DNA of 64,000 nt from Megaustenia siamemsis (Eukaryota > Mollusca > Gastropoda > Stylommatophora > Ariophantidae): assembly GCA_032433765.1 (NCBI GenBank), contig JAVIAB010000092.1, positions 107,884,396 to 107,948,395 on the forward strand. The letters are read 5' to 3'. The notes beneath the pieces are model-generated. The model was not told the origin of the DNA and made no database searches. It worked only from the letters and a program-made list of their open reading frames with translations. Position 1 is the first letter of the stretch. Every line of letters begins with the position of its first letter. Position numbers and translations under genes: made by a program. This document shows, piece by piece, positions 54,239 through 64,000 of the stretch.

Positions 54239-55290
54239 TGATAGAGATAAAATGCAGCGGCGGATATTCAGAGTAGACATCGGTGGCAAAGATTCCTCTA
54301 ATATTTTATCATAATACATAACACAAACACATTCCAACTCATTGGGTTAAATGTCAGTGTACAACCAGTCACCATATTCCCAACCTGCCGTCATATAGCC
54401 CAAGTAATTCAGGACGTTACTAATATATGGGCTTCAATGTCGATGGAGATGAAACCTCTACAACACAACGCAATCTATCGATTTTTCAATGTGAATGGAT
54501 CTTGGTAGACCTTTTCAGCAATCACGTCCCTGATTGCCATGACAACAGTGGTTCAACTAATAAGTTAATCTTTTTCTCTCTTTAACGTAACATATACTTG
54601 GAAGGATGTCAAATTCGGCACTGCGTCCTTATATAACAAGACTTCAAGAAAACTATTAAATTACAGCAAAACCATGTATTTTAAATACATAATTTACAAT
54701 GCAAATAACTAAAGTATTACAATGTAATTTTAATTATATATTTTAGGGAACTAATTGAAAGAATATTTTACATAACGTACATTGTCGTTATCTTTATATT
54801 ACAAATTATCATGTTAACTGTCCCGGCCACCTCTTGTTTCGAAACCAGCGTTCGCCACTGGTAAACAGATAAATGTAAATACTGCAAAATGCGTCAACCC
54901 GCCCCCCCCCCCTCTCCCGATACTGGCATTTATATGATAAAGTAAAGACAGAAGCACCCATAATGCCACGTACCTGACATTTTTTCCCTGTTTGTTTGAA
55001 CATTGCGTTATGTTAACTGTACAGGTGTGAAAGGTAAAGAATAGGTCCCCATCATGTCTTGTAGTGTATGGGATATATGATATTACTATCGCTGGAAACT
55101 ACTATTCGTGCCGTGCATCTTCGTACGGTTACTGTGAGTCTACAACTCAGTTATTTCAGCCCCCATCAGCCCATGCCTATGTCGTTGTATGTCTAATAGG
55201 AATTACAGACACGCACACAGAGTTTATTCTCGAGTTGTTGTAAGCTCATCCTGTAGTCACGGAATGGCGCATGCGTGAAAGACATGGTGA
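54239..55290. other. Unassigned intronic DNA (unit 2)
   Basis: Duplicate of 50707-51746. No gene is seen. Confidence 0.5.
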
Positions 55291-55660
55291 GTAAAAAAGT
55301 AAAGTAAAGTACCCCCCCCGTCACGCCAAGTGGCGTATAGGGAAATATGGTGTTAGTGACCCTATATTTTACAGACCTTCAGCACATGATTTTTGGGGTA
55401 ATGTGGTCGGTATTACGCCCGTGCTGCTTTACTTTCCCAGAAAAAATCCGGTACCCATTTAAGGCTGGGTGAACCCGGAGCCGTCGGTTGGGATCGAACC
55501 CTACCTCTTGTCCGTAGTAGTCGAGTTCACTAACCACTGAGCTATCGCGGCTCCCACTAATTTTTAGGGAATTAGTAAAACCCAGGTGTCCTCGCCAGGG
55601 TACGAACCCCGGTTGTTGCCGTGGTAAGCCAACCGCCTATCGATTGCGCTAACCGGACAC
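55291..55660 (-). mobile_element. Dimeric SINE1 (unit 2)
   Basis: Duplicate of 51747-52113. The first C run is longer (ACCCCCCCCG). Confidence 0.88.
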
Positions 55661-56872
55661 CACATGGTAAGTGGTAGCAATCATTTTAGGTTGCTGACTG
55701 TGTGCTGCATGTCGAAATGCAGGTCTTTAGTGACAAGGCACCGTGTCGAGGAGTAACAGTTCGATCCAACTTATGCTATCATTGTTCTCTGTTTTGTAGT
55801 TATTTATTTGTGGATTTTTCCGAGTGTTGTAAATAAATCAATGACACTCCTCCCCCCCCCCTTTTACAGTTATTTGTTTGTCTGTGGCCTCGGAAGTTTA
55901 TATACATGGTAATATTCAATTATTATTATTTGTCTTCTTACTATTAGTGTTCATATTTTTTACTTACAACAATCGCTGCATGCTTTGGTGATATTGTCAG
56001 AACCACGCCAGATTACCTTAGATCACATTGGGGCACTTAAAATTAAATCTACACAGTTCTAATCAATTCTAGGCATATTTACATGTTCTAAATAAACTTT
56101 GTATATTTTAAGATGGTGATCCTACATACAAACAATACAAATAACTCTATTTAGTGAATTAGAATATGTAAAAATACATTACAACGAAGAATAAATACTT
56201 ACAAAAGCAATAATAAACGTTTTAAGTGTAGAGGAAAATGGAATTAATGGAATGGGCTCCAGTAGGATTTGTTAACGTTACAGTAGTAACACTATTAAGG
56301 TTCATTCATGAAAAAAAACATACATTCTGCATTTAGCGACGCTTACAAGACGTACCCCCCCCACCCCCACCCCACCTTTCTTTCTTTAAACATTATTTTG
56401 AGATAAATAATTAATCACTGAAAATCTAATGGATTTGCCGTATTGGAATATAAAGTATTACGTAGGTGAACTTTCAAGAAACAGGTAATATAACTCATTT
56501 AAAATGCTTTTTAATCGTCATCGTCACAACCCAGATATAAATGAAGAGCCAGTTAAATGATAATCTGAGCCCTCACACGATAATTTGTTCTCTGTACGAT
56601 TCAGTGCATTACTAATGCCACACTTTTTGAATGACCTAACCACTGTCTCAGCTTTCATCGTTTCCCTTGACGCTTTGGCCATCCACAATATTGCGAAATG
56701 TCTCTTCCTCGCTCGCATGGTGTAATCTCAAAATCTTTCAACAGTAACACTTGTTGTGCTCTTAGAATGTACAGTTTTGCATGAGAACACATCACAAGTC
56801 AGAGGAATCATGCCCACGTTTCCTATTTGCATAAGTTCAAAATTTTCTCGTTTTCTTGCATTTAATGACAAA
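55661..56872. other. Unassigned intronic DNA
   Basis: To 56170 it is the end of unit 2; beyond that it is single-copy. No gene is seen. Confidence 0.45.
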
Positions 56873-58815
56873 TTGAGTTATTGAGTTATTTGCGGTAATT
56901 ATCATTGCATTCCGAACATGTCTATAGGTGCTCAGATCCCCTCCTCACCAAGTCCTGCAGCTTCCAGCGACTGACATGGACTCATGGTTCTCGAAGTCCT
57001 GTGCCCTTCCCACATCTCAGAGGGCATTGATGACAACCACCCGATCCATTAGTTAACGGTCTTTAACGACAGCACAGCTAGCCAACCTGTCCGCTCTTTA
57101 TTTCCCCGTACTGCCACATGTCCAGGGACGTAGACAAAGTTGACTCTACGTATTCTTGACTTCTGCAATGACCCAACTCATTGCATGCGTACAGAGCCCG
57201 TCTCCACTTTTCTTCTCATGCTCATCGAATCACTTATTATGCAGGAGTGGGTGTAGTCTTGTGATTCTAACCAGATGAATTCCCTGGTCACTGTCATCAC
57301 CTTCATCGTCTTGCTACTCGTGGTCATAACATATGCACCACTGTCTTATTTGACTATTATGCCTGTCGAGCGTGCTCTAAATGTCCTTGCGCGTTGGTGT
57401 TGTATTATAGTGTCTGTTTAGGTGACTGGATATTTCTTATTGGTGTTATCCCAGATGAGACCGTTGACCTCCACATTGACCACGACTGAGTTCTGCTCTT
57501 CACATTCCCTGTCTAGTGTGACAATACACGAGAATGTACCCCTGAATGATGTAGGCACCAGTATCCACTCCTCGCCAGTGTTGATATTGATAGCCCACAG
57601 ACCTGTTTGATGACATCTGCTCGGACCACCCATGATTTGCCTCCTTTTAGCCCGTCACCATACCCTGTATTGAGCTTGTGGTGCAATGGATGCTCTTTAT
57701 CTGCACTTATCTTCAGGTATGCTCGTGTCCTCCAGATCTTGATCATGTCATCCATGCTTGGAAAGTCAAGAAGATACCTCATTGCTACACAGGGAGTGTC
57801 CCTCGTACACCCCAAGATAATGCGCATAGCTTCATTCTGTATTTGCTTCAGCCTGTCAATTTGCGTCTTACTGACAGTAAGAATTGCTGGGGTATACTCG
57901 ATTGGTGCGAGGACCAGCCCTGGAACAGCGGGGTAAATAGCCTCTGCTCGATGTTGGCAGCTGCAATGACCTTCAAGGCGGCTAATCCTTTGCGGGATTT
58001 TGTTATCACAATGTCAAGGTGGTCCCGAAAACACAGGCTGCGATCAAACTTAACTGCGAGGCATGTCATCAACTTGTTCCTGGTCACCTCATCAGCTCTC
58101 ATTTGTACCACCGGTGTTTCCGTGTTAACTATATGATTGTTAAGGGAGATCATGCAACTGAGGCTTTCTTATGATTAACCAAGGCACCTGATACTCCACA
58201 CCAGGAAGAGATTCAATCAAGTTCGTTTTGCAGTTTGGAGGCGATTTCCCGTCTGACTCTTCTCTGTCGATATACCCTAATGTCATCAGAAGAAGTCATA
58301 ATCCTTCTCCTAACATCCAGCTGTTGTTCTGTAATCGTTGCTGTGCACACGTTAAATAGAAATGGTGACAATGGTGAGCCTTGTGGCAGCCCTGGACAAA
58401 TTGATGTTGGCTCGGATGACCAACTTCCACATCTGAGTATCACCTTCCTCTTAAACAGTGTTGCAGCGATCCACCTGATGAGGAAAGGGTGAACTGCCAA
58501 TTTGAGGAGCATGTGCATGTGGTATTCAAATGATAATCTATTGTACGCATCTTCCAGATCTATAACAGCAGCATATGTCTCCTCTCGTCTATGGAAGCCT
58601 TGGAAGACGTCATAGGCGAAGATTGCCACATTGAGCTATGTCTCTTTGTTTAATCTATAACCTCCAAGTGATGGGTGGGAATGTTCAAAGTGACAGGTGT
58701 ATATACAGGTAACTATTTTCTCCAGGAGCTTGCCCGTAGTGTTCTTCATCGTGATAATTCTGTAGGCACTGATTTGAGAGTGGTCCTTGTTTGGGTTCGG
58801 TAGCGGTAATATCTA
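56873..58815 (-). pseudogene. LINE family E (Jockey/I-like), 5'-truncated relic
   Basis: The minus strand reads, with stops and shifts: PNPNKDHSQISAYRII (fingers), AVIDLEDAYNRLS (motif A; Asp then Asp/Tyr), PGLPQGSPLSPFLFN (motif B), TSSDDIRVY (motif C, where Ser-Ser replaces the usual Tyr/Phe-Ala), then KFDRSLCFRDHL, RKGLAALKVIAA and LILGCTRDTPC. It ends at 56873 in reversed (AATAACTC)n. The PQGS-LSP block places it in the Jockey/I group, apart from families A-H. Traces may extend to about 58970. Confidence 0.8.
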
Positions 58816-58989
58816 GTAGTAATGATGAATTGATTTAATTCCATTATTTTTCTTTTCACATTCAGCTGACATCTTTTGCGACATTTTTTCTCGGTCCGCA
58901 TACATAGCTGGTTTGTCTGCATGAATCGTGAACTCCTTAATCTTGATCCAACAAAATCGGACCTTATGCTATAGTCATGAGAACTAGTC

Positions 58990-59983
58990 ATTCAGAAGAG
59001 TCATTATATCAATATAGATATAATGCTATTGAGAAAATACAGGACATCGAGGAGCAGTGGAAAATGCTCAAACAAGCGATTCAACAAACATCAAAAGAAG
59101 TAATACCAGTGACTAAAACAATTAACAAAAAGAAATGGATGACAGAAGAAATATTACAACTAATGGACGAAAGACGAAAACATAATAAAGAAGAACGGAC
59201 ATACAAAATATTGCACAAAAAGATCCAAAAGAAATGCAGAGAAGCAAAGGAAGGATGGCTAAAGCAGAAAAATGATCAAATGGGAAAACAATAAAAGAAA
59301 GACTCAAAATGTATGCTGTTAAATGAATTAACAGGAAGAAAAGAAGTCAAAGTTTCAGGATGTGTGAAATCAAAGGAAGGAAATATGTTAATGGGACAAG
59401 AAAAGATAATGGAAAGATGGACACAATAAATTCAGTCAACTCTAAGATGATGAAAGACCAGAGCTAAAAAATTCAAGCAAAGACACAGACCCATCAATAA
59501 TGCAGAGTGAGGTGGAGTAGGCAATTCAACACATGAAAAGGGACATAGCTCCAGATCCCGACTATATAACAATCGAAGAGGTAAATGCATTAGGAGAGCT
59601 GGGAGTACAAGTCATAACAAAACTACTCAATGACATATATAACACTGGACACATACCCGAAGATCTACTAAAATCTATCTTTGTAGTCATACCGAAGAAA
59701 TCAGGCACCACTGATTGTGTGGACCATCGCATTAATAGTCTCATGAGCCATACGACGAAAATATTAAGGATCATCATAAGACGTGTAAGGAACAAAATAA
59801 AACCAGAAATAAGTCAGGAACAATGTGGATTTGTGCAAGGAAAGGGCACCAATAATGTAATATACATCCTATGAACATTGACAGAAAGAGCTATAGAGGT
59901 AAAAAAAATTAATCTACATATGTTCTTTATAGAATACACAAAAGCATTTGACAAAGTAAAGCATGTGGAAATAATCAATATGC
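58990..59983 (+). pseudogene. LINE family D, second relic
   Basis: It matches 6990-7960: RYNAIEKIQDIEEQWKMLK, KKKWMTEEILQLMDERR, KREAKEGWLKQK, then a damaged middle, IPKKSGTTDCVDHR, ISQEQCGFVQGKGTNNVIY and the EYTKAFDKVKH block. Stops lie at 59294, 59520 and 59874. It is cut at about 59984 by an unrelated, probably SINE-like repeat. Confidence 0.75.
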
Positions 59984-60366
59984 TGTGGGTCATGAGATCC
60001 TATCTTTTTCTTACCGTCCACCCGTTAAGTGGACCTGGATGACTTGTGCTGCTAGTTCACGGCAAACCCGCGATATTTGCGCATTTAGGCCCAGCACACC
60101 CACCTTACCATTTCTGGCCTACTCTTGTCGACTTTTAACGGGGAAGCGTTGTTTAACTCTCGCGAGTGCACACGAGACTTCGCGTTTTTCGCGTTATCCG
60201 AGAGGACTAGTCACCGGACTTCACTACTCAGAGACCAGGGGAAGCCATGAAGAAATCACAGATTCGACGTGAAAAATTCAAATCGCCTGTGGCTGAATCC
60301 GAACCCGGGACCTCTCTGTCCAGAGATTGACGTATTATCGCCGAACCAAACAGTCTAATTAGTAAA
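59984..60366 (-). mobile_element. Probable tRNA-like SINE cutting LINE D
   Basis: The minus strand begins near 60365 with GTTTGGTTCGGCGATAATA and B-box-like GGGTTCGGATTC, then a GC-rich body with GAAGTCTCGTGTGCACTCGC, ending at GGATCTCATGACC next to LINE D. It may extend to 60451, because ATCAATATG occurs at 59975 and again at 60456. Confidence 0.45.
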
Positions 60367-61136
60367 ATCTGTTACCTAGCTCAATCGGATGACAGCGAAA
60401 AACAGGAGGTCTCATATCTACTCTGATTAAAACCCTTGGCAGTTAAAAATGGAAGAGTTGATCAATATGGCCGTCTCTCGGGAAAAAATGTTAAGCAATT
60501 AAAACAAATCTACCCACGCCAATATCACGCCCTGCTGTAAAATGACGACACGGCGCATTTACGACCATTTAACGATGAAAGCTGAACAAGAAGTTCAAAG
60601 TGTCCACAAGGTCAGCTATCATATGTATTGTAGCAATGTGTCATCTTAAAAAATCTGGAGGCACTGAACAATTACAAGATCACATAAGATGAAACGAAGT
60701 CTAAGATTTACGGAGTATGAGTTTCACTTGGATATAGATTGTTAGATTAACATTACAGGTTATCAGAAGAACAAAAATATCAACACAGAATATTATGTAC
60801 GTTGAATTTCCTAATAATAGACATAAACAACGCAATAACATTATCAACAGAAGGGATAAAGACTGTAGCTGAAGGAAACTAATATTTTCATAAAAGGTCA
60901 AGATTACTTCATTAGCTGCCTTGAATATATCTCAAAAGCTGATTGTTGGCGTGTAAGTCGTACCCAATTATTGAGACATATTTTCACAGAAAACAGGAGA
61001 GGCATAGTTTATATTAATAGTGACACTGTGATCTTCCAGGCATGTCGTAAGAGGCGACTAAGGAGATTGATCGATGGCTTGACAAGCTGCTATTGTAAAA
61101 AAGCATTGCTATGGAAACAGAACAATATATTTTAGA
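60367..61136. other. Unassigned intronic DNA
   Basis: It includes CATGTCGTAAGAGGCGACTA at 61042-61061, a short GC-richer motif that may belong to another repeat. Confidence 0.35.
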
Positions 61137-61250
61137 AGCAGTGATCTCTGCAATATGTGCCATTTTGGCACGCAAGGTTTCTGTTTTTGAGATTGTAGTT
61201 CTGCACTATATGCCGTCTTCGGCTCGAAAGGACAATAGATAGATAGATAG
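61137..61250 (+). mobile_element. Mini-SINE with LINE G tail, second copy
   Basis: It starts at the same base as the copy at 36030 (AGCAGTGATCTCTGCAATAT), differs at few positions, and ends in CGGCTCGAAAGGACAATAG with a TAGA tail. A weak flanking repeat, TATATTTTAG / TATATTCTTTAG, may be its TSD. Confidence 0.8.
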
Positions 61251-62324
61251 TTTATATTCTTTAGTTTTCTTTTTATATTGGCCTTTACTACTGTTGTTAT
61301 GTTTCCTTGTACGATCTAATACTCCGTCAATCCATTATTTTTATGGTTAAGAACGATTGAAGAAAACTACAGGCTAATAGTGCAGTTATCACTGGAATGT
61401 AGTGCGAACGGTAGGGAGACCAATAGAAATAAGAAATTGCAGGACATTTACAAAACGGCTTCAGAATGACGTAACGGATGATTTCAGAATGACATGAAAG
61501 ATGACTTCAGAGACCTTAAGACATTGTTTCGCATTAAAGACTCACACACATAGTAAGTGAAATAAAAAATGAGAGGAAATAAGCACGGCTGTCAACATCC
61601 TCTCTAAATTGATTGTGACGTGAGGAACCAGCTAAAACCACTTTCTTGAACTTGATATCTAATTATATAATTGGGATGAACCTTTTTATTGGAGCCATGT
61701 CATAGTCCAGCGCCTTGAAACTGTCAGCAGGTTTATAGTCTGACTTTTACAGACAGTGACTTGCTGCTTGTACTTGTTAAGTGTAATTCCACAAATCACA
61801 TATGATTGGCTGGTTACCTTACTTGATAACTCTTCTAAGAAAACATGATGTCGGCATGTAATGTCATAGAATCCACAGTTTAAAATAGAAAATCAGGAAT
61901 ATTTGGAGAGAAATCAGAAAATCTTCAAGAACATTCACCTAAACCTGAAGGAAATAGAGAAATTGTCTAAGAATATGGGCAGGTGGAGTGAGTTTTCGAT
62001 GCTCCCAAATGGGACATCGCGTGTTTTGATTGAATTAAATGATTTATTTGAGTACTGCATTTTTTTTTCTGGGACAGAATGACGAGATGGCATAATGCTA
62101 ATAACGTTGTCGAAAAGTATTCTGATGTTTACAAAAAATAATAAATGAGAACCACCACCATACGCCACACTCGAAGCTTGAAGGGCTTTCCTCTTCTTTT
62201 TTCTTAATTTATTTCTCTCTCCGAAGTACCCTAACCACCAAATGGCGCATAGAAGTCTTTTTTCTTTAATATCTACATTTCAAAGTAGAACATAAATCTG
62301 AGAGAATAATGTCTTTTCTTTTTG
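61251..62324. other. Unassigned intronic DNA
   Basis: No gene or known repeat is seen. Confidence 0.4.
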
Positions 62325-62575
62325 GGGAGCCGCGATAGCTCAGTGGTTAGTGCTCTGGATTACACAGGACAAAAGGTCGGGTTCGATCCTGATCGACTGC
62401 TTCCGGGTCCACCAAGCCTTAAATGGGTACCGGAGTTTTTTTCTGGGAAAGTAAAGTGGCACTGGCATAATACCGACCACATTACACCAAAAATCATGTG
62501 CTGAAGGTATTTAATAAATATGGTCATTAACACCATATTCCCTATACGCCAATTGCCGTGACTGGACTCTTAAGT
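62325..62575 (+). mobile_element. SINE1 copy
   Basis: Full head with A-box TAGCTCAGTGG and B-box GGGTTCGATCCT, body and a mutated end (CAATTGCCGTGACTGG). Confidence 0.85.
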
Positions 62576-63284
62576 AAGTTCTGCATTTGATAAATACAAA
62601 CAATTCATAGCAATTAAATTATTTTCTTTTCTCTGTAGGGTTGTCTCACTTTCCTGCACTGTTTTGTTCTAACTTTAGACTTTTTAAGATAATTTTAAAG
62701 TAATTATATAAATGTTAAATATATAATTAAATGTTGAATCTATAATCTGTAATATTTTTATACTTTCCTGAAAGCGTTTTATCTATGTTAGCCTGGGATA
62801 AAGTCATCAATCAGACCAGAAATACAAATATAACGATAATACTCAATGCAGGCATCAGAAAAAACGAGACGGAAAGAACACTTGCATGAAGTGCTCAACT
62901 GAGCTTTTACTCAGAGAAAATTAACATAAATACAATGACCCGGAAGAACCAGGGCATTAATTAAAGAGCACGAAAGGAGAAAAAACACAATTTTCAACCA
63001 GAAATGAAATTTAGGATCAAACGAAAAGGATATGGATTAAAAAAAGAATTAAACTACACAGGAACAAATTAGTATAATAAATATGTATTAATAAGTCGTG
63101 GAATAGTCGCTAACGAAAGAAAACAGCATAATGTGTAAAATTTAACTAAAGTGAGAAAAATATGCTGAAAGTAGAGATAGGAAAAAATATGAAGAAATAG
63201 AGGCAAAAGAAGATTATATATATATATATGTATATATAATATACAAATATATATAATATACAATATACAATAAAAAAGAACAGT
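62576..63284. other. Unassigned AT-rich intronic DNA
   Basis: A TA-rich run lies at 63213-63270. No gene is seen. Confidence 0.4.
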
Positions 63285-63480
63285 TTCATCATCATCATGT
63301 GCCGTCTTCCGATAGAAGCTTGGTTATCATGGAGAGTCATTTTGCTCTGTCTATTGCTGTCTTAGTACGAGCCTTCATGGATTCATCTGTCCATCTTTTG
63401 ATGAGTCGTCCACTTTGACTACCTCTGCCTTTTTATCTTGTATTTTCCCTTATATAATTACTTTTAGTAAGAACCATTTG
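63285..63480 (-). mobile_element. LINE family A, 3'-end fragment
   Basis: CATCATCATCATGTGCCGTC followed by diverged reversed A sequence (GGTTATCATGGAGAGTCA, TGTCCATCTTTTGATGAG) to about 63480. Confidence 0.7.
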
Positions 63481-63610
63481 GGCTGTTAAAAACTCTATGA
63501 TGAACGCTGGTAATTATTATTTTTTTTTTAAAGTCATCAATCATAGTATCGAATAAAATTCAAAACTGAATGAAAGAACTTTACATATCTATAGTATATC
63601 ATATACCAAC

Positions 63611-63790
63611 CATTTTGAGTCTGATCTCGGCCCAGCACGTTGAACCTGTGTGGTTGTCAATTTGAGAGCTCAACCCTATCGCTGTTCCTGGGACGAAGCC
63701 TTTCCTGTTTGTAGAAATTGAAGCACTGAATCTGCCAGAGGGCAGACAACAACATCCTGTTCGCAGTTCTCCGCGATATTGAAGAGGTTC
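63611..63790 (-). CDS. Arrestin domain-containing protein, exon (N/C-domain hinge)
   Basis: A 180-base exon (60 codons, phase 0 to 0). It encodes EPLQYRGELRTGCCCLP, then SGRFSASISTNRKGFVPG, then LSSQIDNHTGSTCWAEIRL. The Cys-rich CCC-x-SG-x-(I/F)-x-(L/A)-x(3)-I step, (R/K)KG(Y/F)-x-PG and (I)-x-N-x-(S/T) match the start of the alpha-arrestin C-domain. The acceptor TTGTACACTTCCAG is strong. The donor ATG|GTTGGT is weak, but it alone keeps phase 0 into NITYVAG of the next exon. Alpha-arrestins are cytosolic adaptors that bring ubiquitin ligases to membrane proteins. The N-domain must be encoded right of the window. Confidence 0.85.
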
Positions 63791-64000
63791 CTGGAAGTGT
63801 ACAACGATCAGGTTTAATTAGAAACATTATCATTTCATCTTATTACATCAATTTGAAGCAGGTAACGGACCAAAATATACATTACCTTTCAGTATAGAAT
63901 GGTACGAGGATCGATAACGTTTGAAAATGCATTAGGTGTTTCGTAACCACAGGGGCAAGTGTATGTGTGTATGTGCATGTAATTTTTGTTCTAGTCACCA
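63791..64000. other. Intron end upstream of arrestin exon
   Basis: Noncoding on both strands as far as can be seen. The preceding exon is outside the window. Confidence 0.4.

Larger units (their letters stand above)
52626..56170 (+). repeat. Tandem duplication, unit 2
   Basis: Copy of 49100-52625. A notable difference is 18 extra bases (TAGACATCGGTGGCAAAG) at 54275-54292, absent at 50734. GA and C runs differ in length. Confidence 0.92.

Noticed and set aside
61022..61075. CATGTCGTAAGAGGCGACTA as a marker of a known mollusc SINE
   Set aside because: The motif feels familiar, but only about 50 bases are present and no head or tail is visible, so no call was made.

Overview
The window looks like AT-rich nuclear DNA from an invertebrate animal, most likely a mollusc (inference). 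The evidence is very dense non-LTR retrotransposons of the type with an endonuclease and a reverse transcriptase, many tRNA-derived SINEs, long tetranucleotide microsatellites, and a spliced host gene whose small GC-richer exons sit in kilobases of repeat. No bacterial operons, rRNA genes or CRISPR arrays are visible. The species cannot be fixed from the sequence.

Host gene. One gene is recognisable, on the minus strand: an arrestin-domain-containing protein (alpha-arrestin). Three in-phase exons lie at 63611-63790, 47702-47881 and 42070-42259. They encode a continuous arrestin C-domain split by introns of about 15.7 kb and 5.4 kb. Earlier exons (N-domain) must lie right of the window. The C-terminal tail exons were not found.

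Mobile elements. I use local letters. A: RTE-like LINE with a GAT-type tail, one full-length 3.18-kb copy at 9565-12741 with a 16-bp target-site duplication (TSD), plus several 5'-truncated copies. B: LINE with an AAG-type tail (48398-50424 and a duplicate). C: 3' ends with a GATGAT tail; possibly the 3' end of D. D: LINE copies at 6237-8205 and 58990-59983. E: Jockey/I-like LINE whose 3' end is an (AATAACTC)n tail (619-803, 8206-8650, 56873-58815). G: LINE with a GATA-type tail (29761-31825, plus fragments). H: intact full-length LINE (22717-25904, 977-aa ORF). I: two decayed LINE 3' ends. SINE1: a tRNA-headed SINE with about 13 copies, including dimeric copies with a second tRNA-like head. 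Also a 120-bp mini-SINE that shares its tail with LINE G, and a 656-bp non-autonomous hAT-type element.

Layout. 0-9 kb: decayed nested LINEs and SINEs. 9.5-14.7 kb: full A, a C copy and SINEs. 14.9-16.2 kb: a giant ATCT array seeded by a G tail, then a 16-bp minisatellite. 17.4-20 kb: an hAT-type element inside an old SINE, and LINE relics. 21-26.3 kb: a 37/38-bp minisatellite split by intact LINE H. 27.5-31.8 kb: an unassigned ORF and LINE G. 32-42 kb: A, C and SINE1 copies, a 54-bp minisatellite and CTCA repeats. 42-64 kb: the arrestin gene, whose introns hold an RNase H relic, 26-bp repeats, LINE B with a 5' inversion nested in C, a 3.5-kb tandem duplication, LINE E, LINE D and further SINEs.

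Insertion order can be read from TSDs at many loci, so the window records successive retrotransposition, microsatellite birth from element tails and segmental duplication inside a host gene.
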